NCBI GenBank assembly: GCA_951640165.1
Contig: OX621257.1
Location: 8,381,201-8,445,200, forward strand
DNA length: 64,000 bases
Source: Pseudoips prasinana
Lineage: Eukaryota > Arthropoda > Insecta > Lepidoptera > Nolidae
Direction: 5' to 3'
In this document: positions 31,172-41,760 of the stretch, one piece after another
Numbering within the stretch: the stretch's first letter is position 1
How the letters are laid out: each line of letters opens with the position of its first letter
Notes under the pieces: generated by a model
Seen by the model: only the letters and a program-made list of their open reading frames with translations
Database searches by the model: none
Told to the model about the DNA's origin: nothing
Made by a program: the position numbers and the translations under genes

Positions 31172-33469
31172 TTACTCCATCCAGCCCACCTCCTTCCAGA
31201 AGCATATTAGATCTCCCAAACTTCTCAGGGCCTCCGGAAGAGTTCTTGGTGAGCCCAAGGTTTCTCTCCGGATTTTCACGATGCCTGTGCACTCGAGGAG
31301 CACATGTGCGACCGTTTCGTCAGCGTCCATGCACGCTCTACACAGAGGGCTGTCAGTTATGCCAATAGTGTGAAAGTGTTTGTTGAGTGAGCAGTGTCCG
31401 GTGATGGTCCCCACAACAACTCGTAGGTTTTTCCTGTTGAGCCGTAGTAGACGCCACTTCAGCTTACCATCCAGGCATGGCATTGCTTCTTTGGATTGTC
31501 TACAGCCCGATGCTGAGGACCACCAGATCTCGGACTGTGTGTGTGTGTGTTTTTGTAGCCATCTACGTATTTGAGTGAAGGGTATGGGCACAGTTGGTTC
31601 CGGTCCAATGGCCGCTGTGTTTGAGCCTCTCCTGGCTAGCTCGTCAGCTGCATCATTGCCCAGTGACTCGCTGTGTCCTTTGATCCATTGTAGAGTTATT
31701 GTGTTGTTGTAGTGTCCCGCAACATGTTCCAGTGCGTTATGGCATTCCAGTATTAATCCCGAGGCAAAGTGGTATCTTTCCAAGGATTGGAGTACTGATG
31801 CGCTATCAGATAGTATGCGAATGCAGGTGTTTGTGATTTTTCTAGCCTTAATTGCATGTGCTGCAAGGATGATGCCAACACACTCAGCCTGGTATACAGT
31901 GTTGAACGTACTTAGGGGCCTTGATATTTTGATGTTCAGGTCATTTGAGAAAACTCCCACTCCTGTTCCGGAGTCGGTTTTTGACCCATCAGTGTAGATT
32001 CTTATCTCCGTTGGGTTCGGATGGTCACACTCTTCTTCAGTGAGTTGTATATTGTAGTGCTTCTGGAAATGGTGTGTTTTTAAGATTTTATCACTAGGTG
32101 ATGCCATCATGGGTTGCCGTTTGATCGCGTCTTCGTGAATACGAGTATGCTTTATTCTAGGGTCATTGTTTAGGGTGTCGTTCATGCTGAGTCTAAAGAT
32201 TGCTAAGGTTGCATCCTCCTGCACAGTAAGATGTAGGGGTGGCAGTCCCAGCATTGCTTGTAGGGTGGCGGTGGGTGTTGTTCTCATGCTGCCAGTGATT
32301 GCTACACATGCCAGTCGCTGCAGCTTTTCTAGTTCTTTTTGATTTGAGCTCAAGTTGGTCCTGGGCCACCAGACCAGCGAGCCGTATGTGACGAGTGGTC
32401 TGATAACAGAGGTAGGTGGTAGGAGGTAGGTGACCCTAGGGCTAATGCCCCAGTTTTTTCCCAGCAGTTGCTTACACTGCCACATTGATATGCTGGCTTT
32501 GGTGGTCAAGTATTCAGTGTGTTTTGCCCAATTCAGTTGTTTGTCCAAATATATGCCCAGATATTTGGTTTCAGTTGAAAGGGTCAGGGTTGTGCCGAAA
32601 AATTTTGGTAACTGAAGTGTTGCCAGCTTCCTTTTTTTTGTGAAGAGTATTAATTGTGTTTTTGTGGGGTTTACCGATAGTTGGTATTCCGTGCACCATT
32701 GCTCTACTATTTTTAGGGCTTGGCGCATGAGATTGCATAAGGTGTTTTCAAGTTTTCCGTTTATAATTGTGGTGATATCGTCAGCATAGCCAACGGTAAA
32801 GTAGTCTTTATTGTTTAGTCGTTCGATCAGTTCATTTACAACAAGGTTCCACAGAAGTGGCGATAGAACACCACCTTGTGGACATCCCTTTGCCACAATG
32901 GCCCTTGTGGTGTCGTTCACTGTAACTTGTACAGCCCTCAAACTGAGCATGTTATTAATCCAGCCAGTTAGGGTTGAGTTGACGCCGTGTTTCTCTAGGG
33001 CCATGCTGATGCTGTGGAAGATGGTTTTGTCAAAAGCGCCTTCAATGTCCAGGAAAGCAGCTAGAGAGGAACCTTTGTGGTCCACTGCGCATTCGATCTT
33101 AGCGACTACGCTGTGCAGTGCAGACTCTGTGGATTTGCCTGTAGAGTAAGCATGCTGTTGTTTGTGGAGTGGTTTTACTCGGAGAGCTCCGTCCCGAATG
33201 TATCTGTCACAGAGCCTCTCAAGGGTTTTCAGTAGGAAAGATGTCAGACTTATGGGTCTGTATGCTCTCGGTTCTGTGTAGTCAGTTTTTCCGGGTTTTG
33301 GTATAAAGATAACTTTTACCTCGCGCCATGCCAGCGGCACATATCTGTGCGCTATGCAGGTTCGGTAGATCTCTACTAACCATGGTAGAAGGTGGTCCAT
33401 CCCCCATTGCAGCAGGGCCGGGAATATGCCATCCAGGCCTGCTGACTTATATGGTTGGAAGGTTCTAAT
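31172..33469 (-). CDS. Outer LINE ORF2, C-terminal part: reverse transcriptase and RNase H
   Basis: 766 codons including the stop continue ORF2 in frame. The RT domain has FIPKPGKTDYTEPRAYRPISL, QHAYSTGKSTESALH, FLDIEGAFD, GCPQGGVLSPLLW and the catalytic YADD (near 32780). The RNase H domain (near 32010-31620) keeps all four acidic residues: YTDGSKT, AEC, SDSASV, GNDAAD. The C-terminus has a CCHC cluster (CRACMDADETVAHVLLEC). No frameshift or stop is seen. There is no usable start of its own, so this piece is separated from its promoter by the inner LINE. Confidence 0.85.
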   Translation of the reverse strand: MRTFQPYKSAGLDGIFPALLQWGMDHLLPWLVEIYRTCIAHRYVPLAWREVKVIFIPKPGKTDYTEPRAYRPISLTSFLLKTLERLCDRYIRDGALRVKPLHKQQHAYSTGKSTESALHSVVAKIECAVDHKGSSLAAFLDIEGAFDKTIFHSISMALEKHGVNSTLTGWINNMLSLRAVQVTVNDTTRAIVAKGCPQGGVLSPLLWNLVVNELIERLNNKDYFTVGYADDITTIINGKLENTLCNLMRQALKIVEQWCTEYQLSVNPTKTQLILFTKKRKLATLQLPKFFGTTLTLSTETKYLGIYLDKQLNWAKHTEYLTTKASISMWQCKQLLGKNWGISPRVTYLLPPTSVIRPLVTYGSLVWWPRTNLSSNQKELEKLQRLACVAITGSMRTTPTATLQAMLGLPPLHLTVQEDATLAIFRLSMNDTLNNDPRIKHTRIHEDAIKRQPMMASPSDKILKTHHFQKHYNIQLTEEECDHPNPTEIRIYTDGSKTDSGTGVGVFSNDLNIKISRPLSTFNTVYQAECVGIILAAHAIKARKITNTCIRILSDSASVLQSLERYHFASGLILECHNALEHVAGHYNNTITLQWIKGHSESLGNDAADELARRGSNTAAIGPEPTVPIPFTQIRRWLQKHTHTQSEIWWSSASGCRQSKEAMPCLDGKLKWRLLRLNRKNLRVVVGTITGHCSLNKHFHTIGITDSPLCRACMDADETVAHVLLECTGIVKIRRETLGSPRTLPEALRSLGDLICFWKEVGWME

Positions 33470-33979
33470 CCCCCCGCGGTCGCTCCGCCGTCAACACGTA
33501 CACGTATAGTGCTCGTATTATTTTAATCTTAATAAATGTCCAAACTTACGTTGTACCCATAAATAGTACATCATTCTGTGCCGTCAAGTCCTGGCTATCG
33601 AGTGGTACAATAATTTTTCTAAACCGTCAACAAACAAAGAAATAAACAGCATTTATATTTATAACGTCTACTAAATAATTCAAAACGCCGTTGAAGAAGT
33701 GTTATCAATTCACCTGTTGCCGTGCGCCGCGCCGTCGCGCGCCGGGTACAAAGTCCGTGCTCGCGCCAGCCGGCTGTTCGTCACCCAGCCTACTCGTTGC
33801 TTGCTACGTTCTCGTCTAGTGTTTGATAATCACAGCGCGCGCCGATTGTTACAATTTATGTGTGAGAGAAAATAGTGATTAACATCATATATTTTGGCAC
33901 AAGTGTTATCAACAAGGAGACCGTGATACCCAATATACTCCGAAAGGACTCAAGGTAACACCGTTTATTTACCATAATA

Positions 33980-34888
33980 ATGCCTCTTAACCGTACACCA
34001 CCAAAAACACCCTCAGGGGATGAAATCGCCACTACTACTAACTCCCAAATAATTGAACAATCTGGATCATCTCTGACTGCAGCCGCATCAGGAAAAGACT
34101 GTTTTATAACATCCCGACCCAAGCGTAAACGCGACGACTGTGGCTGCTTGTCTCGTTTGCAGGAAATATACCAATTATTGACAAATGCTACAACTCAGTC
34201 TGACAGCAAATTCAATGCCTTACAAACTTCGATTGCCGAAATCAGTACCCAAAACTCTACGATAAAAGAATCGATCACTTTTATATCAAAAGAATATGAT
34301 GACATGAAAAAGAAATTTGAAAAATTAGAATCTGATCGCGAAAATGATCGCCGTTATATCCGCGAATTGGAGGAACGAGTAGATGTAATGGAACGTCAAC
34401 TCTACTCCACTAAAATAGAACTAAGAAACGTGCCGCAAAAACAAGAAGAAAATAAAGAAGACCTGCGCAATATTGTAACGGATACTGCTAGAGCTATTGG
34501 ACATCCAATAAATAGCAACGATATAAAAGATGTCTTCCGCACAAAAAATAAAAAAGGAACTACTACAATTACAGTTGATTTCACGAGCCCAATAACAAGA
34601 GATGGTATCATTAAAAGGGCACGTAAATTTAATACTGTGAACAAAGATAACAAGCTCAATACAACACATTTAAAAATAACCGGACCGAGTAAACCAATTT
34701 ACTTATCCGAAAAACTTACGCCACGAGATCAACGTGTTTACTATCTAGCTCGCAGCTATGCCGAAAACCATGAGTATAAATACTGCTGGACCTCTTATGG
34801 GAAAGTATTCCTGCGTAAGACGGATGGAGAGCGTCATATTATGATCAGAAATGAAGCTGACCTAGACGGCCTTCGTCAAAAGAAATGA
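33980..34888 (+). CDS. Inner LINE ORF1 protein, 302 aa, coiled coil plus FP-like C-terminal domain
   Basis: A basic, Ser/Thr-rich N-terminus with KRKRDDCGC is followed by a predicted coiled coil (about residues 50-145; heptad-like KKKFEKLESDREND...IRELEERVDVMERQL). The C-terminal domain (about 145-300: STKIELRNVPQK to FLRKTDGERHIMIRNEADL) resembles the FP-type C-terminal fold found in many arthropod LINE ORF1 proteins. The likely role is binding of element RNA. ORF2 begins 215 bases downstream. Confidence 0.7.
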   Translation: MPLNRTPPKTPSGDEIATTTNSQIIEQSGSSLTAAASGKDCFITSRPKRKRDDCGCLSRLQEIYQLLTNATTQSDSKFNALQTSIAEISTQNSTIKESITFISKEYDDMKKKFEKLESDRENDRRYIRELEERVDVMERQLYSTKIELRNVPQKQEENKEDLRNIVTDTARAIGHPINSNDIKDVFRTKNKKGTTTITVDFTSPITRDGIIKRARKFNTVNKDNKLNTTHLKITGPSKPIYLSEKLTPRDQRVYYLARSYAENHEYKYCWTSYGKVFLRKTDGERHIMIRNEADLDGLRQKK

Positions 34889-35103
34889 CTAGAGAACCGA
34901 TTTCGACAACCAAGTATACTGTTTGCTATTCGTATTACTATTATTACCTTATGCCTAATATGTCAGCTTCTTATTTCGTTTTATTGGAGAACTAACACAC
35001 ACTTCACACAATCCACACACACGTACCATATTCAAACTTTTCGTAACATAGATAAATTATTATTATACATCATACACACAAACACATATAAAAAATCACC
35101 GCA

Positions 35104-38100
35104 ATGTTTTTACTCATCCTACTTATTCTATGTTCTAGTTGCAGTCTCAACCTTAACAATCTTACACACTTCCCCTGGACATATCCCTGTGGCACTTATT
35201 CTTATTATAACTTAACCTTTATGAATCTAGACCAAATTTCTAATGAAATAGATAATATTTCAGTGGCAGAATCTAATATGAGTAGGCCAGAAGAGTGCTG
35301 GAATTTCCCCAGTATTAGCGATAACACCCTACGAATTATTCATACTAACATAAGAAGCATTAAAAAGAATTTTGACCAATTCATCAGTATTCTTACAGTT
35401 ACAAGGGTCGAGTTTGATGTTATAATTTTCACTGAATGCTGGCTACAAGTATCGGGTAATCTACCTGTCTTACCGGGCTATGACTCGTACTTTACAAATA
35501 ACAACCCAATAAAAAATGATGGCGTTGTAATATACATAAAAAATACCATAAACTGTGAAACTTTTGAGCCTCCGATACTTGATGCTAACTGCCTCATTAC
35601 TCGTATTAATAATACAGCTATTATAGCAGTGTATCGATCTCCTTCTTATTCAGACCCTAATAACTTCTACTCTAGTCTATATGAATTAGGTAAGTCTCTC
35701 AAATCCCATAATAATATAATATTAATAGGTGACATGAATATCGATATTAAACCCGGTAACACTGACCGTCATTCAAATGACTACCTAAACTTGACAGCTG
35801 GCCTTGGTTTACTACCTGCACACGTAATCCCGACCAGAGTAGACAACTGCCTTGATCATGTTTTGTTAAAAACTAAAGCTCCTGCTAAGGTTGTTGTACT
35901 AGACACACACATTACAGACCATCTTCCCATAACCTTATTCTTAGATTTAAATAAACCAGCCACAGCCTCAGTGAAGAAAACATCTGTTCGATACGACTAT
36001 GAATCTATAAAAAATGACATAGATAACTACGATTTCAGCTCTGTTACATTTACTTGTGATGCCAATGTAGCAACTGATCTTTTTATTTCCAGCATACAAA
36101 CTATCTTATTAAAACATAGTAAGATTGTCAAAACCCCTAATAGAAAAACGATCACTAAACCTTGGATGAGTCCCGGTTTACTTCGATGCCTACGTAACCG
36201 AGATAAAATGCACAGACGGGTTCAGAAGTTTCCTGAAAACATTGTATTAAAAACGACATACGTACGGTACCGCAACTTTTGCAATAATTTAATCAAAAAA
36301 ATAAAGCGTGCATATGAGAAAACGGAATTCAGAAATGCCAAAAATAACCCAAAAGCTACATGGAAAGTCATCAAATCCATCGCACACAGTAACCAACCAA
36401 GAAACTCTGCTAATAAACTACTTAAATCAGACGAAAATTCTATAGCATCAATTAATAATGTCAATAATTACTTCGTCAATATCGGGAAAAACCTTGCCTC
36501 TAAATTTTGTTCTATGAACCAGACCGCGAACACTTTTCGCTTCCCATCTCCAATAAACTCACTCGTCATCTCTCCAGTTGACGTAGCACAGGTTGCGAAC
36601 ATAATTCATGGCCTACGTAGTGATTGCGCAGTTGGTTGGGATAACATACCAGCTAAAATCCTAAAACTCTCTAGTATCACTCTAGCTCCTATAATAACAC
36701 ATATATGCAACTGTGCCATCAACTCAGGAGTTTTTCCCAAAGCATTTAAACGGGCAATGGTCCATCCAGTTCACAAGTCAGGAGCTAGAGACGATGTATC
36801 CAATTATCGACCAATTTCAGTGCTGAGCTCATTATCTAAAATCTTAGAACGAATACTGCATACCAATCTCAGCAAATTCTTAAGTAAAAATAATTTAATA
36901 GCAACCAACCAATATGGTTTTCGTTCAGGTATTTCTACTGAGGACGCTGTGGCCGACTTCACAAATACCTTGGTCGATAAAATGGATAATCGGCTGAAAT
37001 GCTATGGTATCTTCTTAGATTTGACCAAGGCCTTCGACACCGTCTCTGTCCCTAGGCTTTTGGCGAAAATGGAGCACTTGGGAATACGTGGAGTGACCCT
37101 GGATATCTTCAGAAGCTACCTGTGTGGTCGTAGTCAGTGCGTAAAAATTGATTCTATGATTAGTAATGAGGAATTTATAAGCTACGGTATTCCGCAGGGG
37201 AGTATTTTGGGGCCTATTCTATTTCAAATGTATATAAATGATCTTTGCCAATTATCCTTCAATAACTGTGACATATTTACTTACGCAGATGACACGGCAC
37301 TTTTAGTTTATGACAAAGATTGGGTTAGTGCAAAAGAAAAAACTGAGCAGTCATTGCATAATGTAATGGATTGGCTAGTCAATAACCTCCTGACCTTAAA
37401 TATATCCAAAACGAAATTGATCCAGTTCACACCTCCCAATGCCCCTAAACCTCCTTGGGCTTCGAAAAAAATAATAGCTCACACATGTAATGATATCCAT
37501 CAATGTAACTGCGCTACTATAAATATTGTTCCATCCTTAAAATATTTAGGTGTTCACATCGATGAAAAGTTGGATTGGCGTGTGCATACGGAGGCCCTGT
37601 GTTCAAGGCTTCGAAAACTAATTTATTTGTTCGTAGAATTGAGACACTCAGCGGACGTAGAAACTACATCACTAGTCTATCGCTCCCTATGCGAGTCAAT
37701 AATTACATACTGTATCCCGGTATGGGGAGGAACTTTTAAAACTGTAATGCTTAGGGTGGAACGGGCACAGCGGACGATTTTAAAAATTATTTATTTCCGA
37801 AAACGAGACTATCCCACTAACCAACTATATTCTGACGCTCAAATACTAACAGTGAGACAACTTTACATCTTGCGCACTATCCTGCGTAAACACTCCACCC
37901 TTGTATTTGACAATAACGTAACCAACCGACGTTTTGGATTTCCTGTTTGTAAGAGTGTTCGTTGTCGATCTGCGCTTGCACGACGACACTTCTGTGCACA
38001 GAGTTCATATATCTACAACGTAATTAACAAGGCTCTCTCAATATATAAACTTAATCTTCATAAAGTCAAGAAAACTCTGCAACCTTGGTTACAGTCCCAA

Positions 38101-38142
38101 ACATATGACGCAACAGAACAAATATTAAAAACGGTTTTATAA
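35104..38142 (+). CDS. Inner LINE ORF2 polyprotein: endonuclease and reverse transcriptase, up to 1012 aa
   Basis: The endonuclease domain shows IIHTNIRSI, TECWL (Glu111), AVYRSPSY, GDMNID (Asp210, Asn212) and TDHLP (Asp272, His273). The RT domain shows RPISVLSSLSKILERI, QYGFRSG, FLDLTKAFD (637-645), IPQGSILGP (PQG 697-699) and TYADDTALL (YADD 727-730), then KYLGVHIDEKLDW. There is no RNase H. The first about 40 residues are hydrophobic and may not be used; Met40 (MNLDQISNE) is an alternative start. No stops or frameshifts interrupt the catalytic domains, so activity is possible. The exact clade within Jockey/CR1 is not determined. Confidence 0.85.
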   Translation: MFLLILLILCSSCSLNLNNLTHFPWTYPCGTYSYYNLTFMNLDQISNEIDNISVAESNMSRPEECWNFPSISDNTLRIIHTNIRSIKKNFDQFISILTVTRVEFDVIIFTECWLQVSGNLPVLPGYDSYFTNNNPIKNDGVVIYIKNTINCETFEPPILDANCLITRINNTAIIAVYRSPSYSDPNNFYSSLYELGKSLKSHNNIILIGDMNIDIKPGNTDRHSNDYLNLTAGLGLLPAHVIPTRVDNCLDHVLLKTKAPAKVVVLDTHITDHLPITLFLDLNKPATASVKKTSVRYDYESIKNDIDNYDFSSVTFTCDANVATDLFISSIQTILLKHSKIVKTPNRKTITKPWMSPGLLRCLRNRDKMHRRVQKFPENIVLKTTYVRYRNFCNNLIKKIKRAYEKTEFRNAKNNPKATWKVIKSIAHSNQPRNSANKLLKSDENSIASINNVNNYFVNIGKNLASKFCSMNQTANTFRFPSPINSLVISPVDVAQVANIIHGLRSDCAVGWDNIPAKILKLSSITLAPIITHICNCAINSGVFPKAFKRAMVHPVHKSGARDDVSNYRPISVLSSLSKILERILHTNLSKFLSKNNLIATNQYGFRSGISTEDAVADFTNTLVDKMDNRLKCYGIFLDLTKAFDTVSVPRLLAKMEHLGIRGVTLDIFRSYLCGRSQCVKIDSMISNEEFISYGIPQGSILGPILFQMYINDLCQLSFNNCDIFTYADDTALLVYDKDWVSAKEKTEQSLHNVMDWLVNNLLTLNISKTKLIQFTPPNAPKPPWASKKIIAHTCNDIHQCNCATINIVPSLKYLGVHIDEKLDWRVHTEALCSRLRKLIYLFVELRHSADVETTSLVYRSLCESIITYCIPVWGGTFKTVMLRVERAQRTILKIIYFRKRDYPTNQLYSDAQILTVRQLYILRTILRKHSTLVFDNNVTNRRFGFPVCKSVRCRSALARRHFCAQSSYIYNVINKALSIYKLNLHKVKKTLQPWLQSQTYDATEQILKTVL

Positions 38143-38585
38143 TTAGGTACATAATACACTTACACCCACACACATCCAATACATACACAGATCAACACCA
38201 TAAAGCTCATTACACACACATAACATTCTTCTTTTTTACTAACCCAAATAATAATAATAATGTCTTAATTTTTATTGATGTCTTAATTTTTATTTTATAA
38301 TGGCTTAATTTTTATTTTATATTTAATTTTATTGTAATCATGTCTTAATTTTATTTGAACAAGGTCTTTATTTTATTGTAATAATCTTTTAATATTAATT
38401 GTAACTTTCTTTACGTGTAATTTTTAATTTAATTCATTTTGATTTTACTTTGTTGCATAAATTATTGTTGTCATACTAAAAGCGGGGAGGACACTGTATT
38501 CTGTAACACAGGTTTAATAACCTAGCACAGGATCCAGGGACTTCAAATAAACTGTACCATATAATGCAAATAAAAAATAAAAAAT

Positions 38586-39959
38586 TGCCCATCTTATCCT
38601 TTCCTCTGTTACTATGCTCCGGGAGTTGGACCAGTCTTGGTCGGTTGGTGTCCATATTGATTCATCCATCCATGATCTGTTCTCTGAGATTTTGCAGTCT
38701 GGAAAGTGTGTTTCTAAAAGTACCTTGCTGGTTTCGTAGTCTGTTGATGTGTATGTGTGGTCTGGCTTTTTCAACGTGCTAAGGTTACGATCTTTATCAG
38801 TTGATAGGATCTTCCTTACACGTGCTGCCTCATCATTTGATTCTATGTTGTCACAGAATTGGCGCCAGGCTGTTCTTCTGGCCCTTCTGATTTCCTTTTT
38901 GAAGGTGTGTTGTGTTGTTTTGTATGTCTCCCAGTCTTCTGGGAATCTTGAGTTTTTGGCTCTGTTAAATTGTTTGCGCAGTGTTTTCCTAAGTTCGCTA
39001 AGTTCGGCATTCCACCAAGAGCTTCCCTTGCTCCTGTTGGATGGAACCCTTAGTTTGCAGCAAGCGTGGTATGCTTCAATTATGTAATTTGATAGTTTTG
39101 TTACAGTGTTTTCAAGATGTGTGGGATTTGTTATGTTTGTGGGTGTTTTATGCTTAGCTAATAGTGTAGCTAGAAGTTTTTTGTATCTGGGGACGTTTGT
39201 TCGTCGCGGATTTCGCTTTGGTTCGGGTTTTTTTGGAGTGGTTAAGAGTATAAAACGAATCCTTCTATGGTCGGAGCAAGAAGGTTCATCTGATACGTGC
39301 CAGTTAGATATGATGTTCGTCGCGCCTAATGTGGCCAGCGTTAGGTCTATGATGCTTTGTCCACGGACTGTGACCCATATGGGTTCCGAGCCGCGATTTA
39401 TAATGTTAAGATTAGTGGAGAATAAGTATGTGCATAGTACCTCTCCTCTAGGGTTTGGCTTGTCGCAGCCCCAAAGTGGGTGGTGAGCATTTGAGTCTGT
39501 GCAGATGATTAGGTCCAGATTTGTGCCCTCACAGTGGTTTACCAGGTCAGCCATCTCTCTTGGTGGACAAACCTCGTCGTCGCCTGGCATGTATATTGAG
39601 GCCAGTACGATGTTCGGGGCCTCGCCTTGTGTCTGGAGCCTGATAGCTGTTAAATCTCTGGAACAGAATTTGGTGAGTGTTGTTGTGGGTATATCTTTAG
39701 GTATGTAGACACAGGTTCTTGGTGTTCCAGTGCCATGTGTGTCTAGGATCAGCTTACCTCCGATGTTACTGAGGCCGCATATTCTGTTGTTTCTGAACCA
39801 CGGCTCCTGGATCAGTGCGACCGTATTTGGTTTTGTCTCCAGCGCCCTGCGCAGGCTAGCCGTGGCAGTCTGGCTATGCTGGAGATTTGTTTGTATTATT
39901 TCTAGGGGAGGGGGCGAGGGTGGCGGCGGCCGGGTGGAGTTAGGGCGGGACGGATCCAT
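38586..39959 (-). CDS. Outer LINE ORF2, N-terminal part: APE-type endonuclease
   Basis: This encodes residues 1-458 of ORF2. The start ATG at 39959 overlaps the end of ORF1. A Pro-rich lead is followed by an AP-endonuclease-like domain (about residues 19-245): QTNLQHS, LIQEPW (catalytic Glu), ASIYMPGDD, ICTDSNAHHPLW (Asp/Asn), SIIDLTL, and EPSCSDHRRI (catalytic Asp-His). A basic linker follows (SKGSSWWNAEL, ARRTAWRQFC). The coding sequence breaks at the insertion point after TEERIRWA and resumes at 33469. Beyond 38586 the open frame reads inner-LINE tail sequence until a chance stop. Confidence 0.8.
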
Positions 39960-41760
39960 CGGGTATCCTGTCTCCCTCCCCCATCCTGTGATCGCCTACA
40001 TCCGGTGAAGATGCGAACAGTTGCTCGGTCCACCCAGGTGACTCGGGTGGTACACTGTCAGCCATCGCGGCCCTCGCCATCTCCTCCTCTAGTTGTGTCA
40101 TGTCGTCAGTCGTGGGTAGGTCTGTCTGTGTCGGTGTCGGTGTCGGTGTTTGTTCTGTCGGGTTAGTGGTGTCAGTTCGGGTGTCTGAGGGTTGGGTCTT
40201 GGGGTAGAAGCGGACGTATATCGAACCTAAAAGGTACGCTACTCGTCCCTCCCGCGCCAAGACTTTTTCGGCCTCATCCGGTGGGATACCCAGGGTCAAA
40301 TAAGTCCCGTAGTTATCGCCACCGACTGCTGTCGCCCTGTACAAGGTCCACCTACCTATGTCGTACCAGGTATTCTGACGTTTCAGAACGCTCTGTAGCC
40401 ACGCTATATCTCCATTGTACCTGGGTACGAAGAGCGCGGCTCGGACACGGGTAGGTATGTCGGCCTGTTTCATCACGGTCAGTGTCAGATCAGTGTGCGG
40501 CATCGTAATCTTGGGAACATTCAGAGTCAACCAGGTCAAGGCATGTCTGTCCTCGCACCACATCTGCACGGTGCCATCCGCTATCCGAGGATATCCGCGG
40601 AAGGCCGGGAGTGGGCTAGTGGGGTCAGTGTCCATGACGAGGTTTTCCAAGGTCTTCTGTACGTGAGTCGCTTCTTCGGTGGTCATGTCTCTGGAAGGAG
40701 GAGAGAAGCAGATAGCTACGGCCAGCTCCGCCGGTATGTCCTTTGTAGCCAGCGCGTAGGTTCTCCGCTCCCCTTGAGCGGATTGGATCCTCACGCGTTT
40801 GGGGCCTCCCTGTAGGCCACTCGGTGAAGCTGAGTCGTCCGGGCGCACTCTCTTCGCCGCACCCATGCCACTCGTGCTTGGTTGCGGGTCAGAGGTGCTT
40901 GACAGAATTTCTGTCAAGGCCGCATTGCGTGAGACTCCAGCCCGCTTCCCTCTCTTCCTGTTTCGGGGCCTGTCTTTTGGTCTTGTCGTGTCGTCTCGGG
41001 TCTGATCAGCGGGTCTGCTGGGTTTAGTCACGGGCAGGGAGATCTCGCGCTGGGTTTCCCCTTCGCGTAGAAGTGCCTGTCCGCGCGTTTCCGCGTCCGG
41101 TTGCTTTTCGCGCTGGGTGTTCCCTTCGCGTACTAGCGACTGGTCGCGTACTGCTCTTTCAACTGCCGCTTGCGCGTCGCGCTGGCTGTCGCCTTCGCGT
41201 ATTGCGCGCATACGGCTGTTGAGTTTCCCCTCCCTGGCCATGATTTTTCCGCGCTTGTGTGTCAGCAGGCGTACTTCATCGGCAGAGGAGGAGCCACTCG
41301 GTCCCGCATCAGATCCCGTCTCTTTCTCAATCAGTTCTGTCAGTCTGGTGTCGATCTTCTCGCGCTGGAGTGCCAGCGCACGGAGTTCGCCACCGAGACT
41401 TGAGAGTCGGGCGTCGTCTTTGTCGTTTTTCGGGTTATTCGTGACGCTGTTCCTGACGAGGCTCTGTTGCCAGGCACTCGTGGACGGCTCGTTCTGTGTC
41501 TGTATTTTTGGCGCGTGAGTCGCAACCGTTCGGGTGTCAAGTGGCGCGTGTGTCGCTGCCGAGATCGTGTCGTGTGGCGCGTGAGTCGCAGCCAGTGTCA
41601 GGGGCGCTAAAGCAGCCGACCGCGCTGAAGGCGCGGCATTAAAATTTGGCAGTTGGGTGCTCCCCCCCAGGATACGATGGGAGCTGACCGATGACTCGGT
41701 GTGGGACTCCCCGGCTCGGCCGGGACCCACCTGGGGAATTGTTTTTCCTACCTGCTTCAT
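39940..41760 (-). CDS. Outer LINE ORF1 protein, 606 aa, DUF4780-like
   Basis: An RNA-binding, chaperone-type ORF1 is expected in this position. The N-terminal half (about residues 1-300) is low-complexity and charged, with Ala/Thr repeats (ATHAP) early and many Arg/Glu/Gln blocks (QRE, REG) after. A structured C-terminal domain (about 330-545: TYALATKDIPAELAVAICF to YLLGSIYVRFYPK) matches the DUF4780 type common in insect LINE ORF1. A Pro/Thr-rich tail follows. The frame is open throughout and its stop overlaps the ORF2 start by 20 bases, suggesting coupled reinitiation. Function is by family analogy. Confidence 0.75.
   Translation of the reverse strand: MKQVGKTIPQVGPGRAGESHTESSVSSHRILGGSTQLPNFNAAPSARSAALAPLTLAATHAPHDTISAATHAPLDTRTVATHAPKIQTQNEPSTSAWQQSLVRNSVTNNPKNDKDDARLSSLGGELRALALQREKIDTRLTELIEKETGSDAGPSGSSSADEVRLLTHKRGKIMAREGKLNSRMRAIREGDSQRDAQAAVERAVRDQSLVREGNTQREKQPDAETRGQALLREGETQREISLPVTKPSRPADQTRDDTTRPKDRPRNRKRGKRAGVSRNAALTEILSSTSDPQPSTSGMGAAKRVRPDDSASPSGLQGGPKRVRIQSAQGERRTYALATKDIPAELAVAICFSPPSRDMTTEEATHVQKTLENLVMDTDPTSPLPAFRGYPRIADGTVQMWCEDRHALTWLTLNVPKITMPHTDLTLTVMKQADIPTRVRAALFVPRYNGDIAWLQSVLKRQNTWYDIGRWTLYRATAVGGDNYGTYLTLGIPPDEAEKVLAREGRVAYLLGSIYVRFYPKTQPSDTRTDTTNPTEQTPTPTPTQTDLPTTDDMTQLEEEMARAAMADSVPPESPGWTEQLFASSPDVGDHRMGEGDRIPDGSVPP

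Larger units (their letters stand above)
33470..38583 (+). mobile_element. Inner LINE (Jockey/CR1 superfamily), near-complete, inserted in outer LINE ORF2
   Basis: It begins with CCCCCCGCGGTCGCTCC and a 510-base 5' UTR that is partly GC-rich. ORF1 and ORF2 are both open, and the 3' UTR ends in an A-rich tail (AAATAAAAAATAAAAA) at about 38583. Flanking outer-LINE sequence meets cleanly, with at most an AAT overlap as target duplication. Both ORFs are uninterrupted, so this is the youngest large element in the window. Confidence 0.8.

Noticed and set aside
34402..34669. Minus-strand frames opposite inner LINE ORF1
   Set aside because: Shadow frames; the plus frame carries the coiled coil and C-terminal domain.
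39106..41518. Open frames opposite the outer LINE ORF1 and ORF2
   Set aside because: Antisense by-products of the GC-rich coding strand, without domains.
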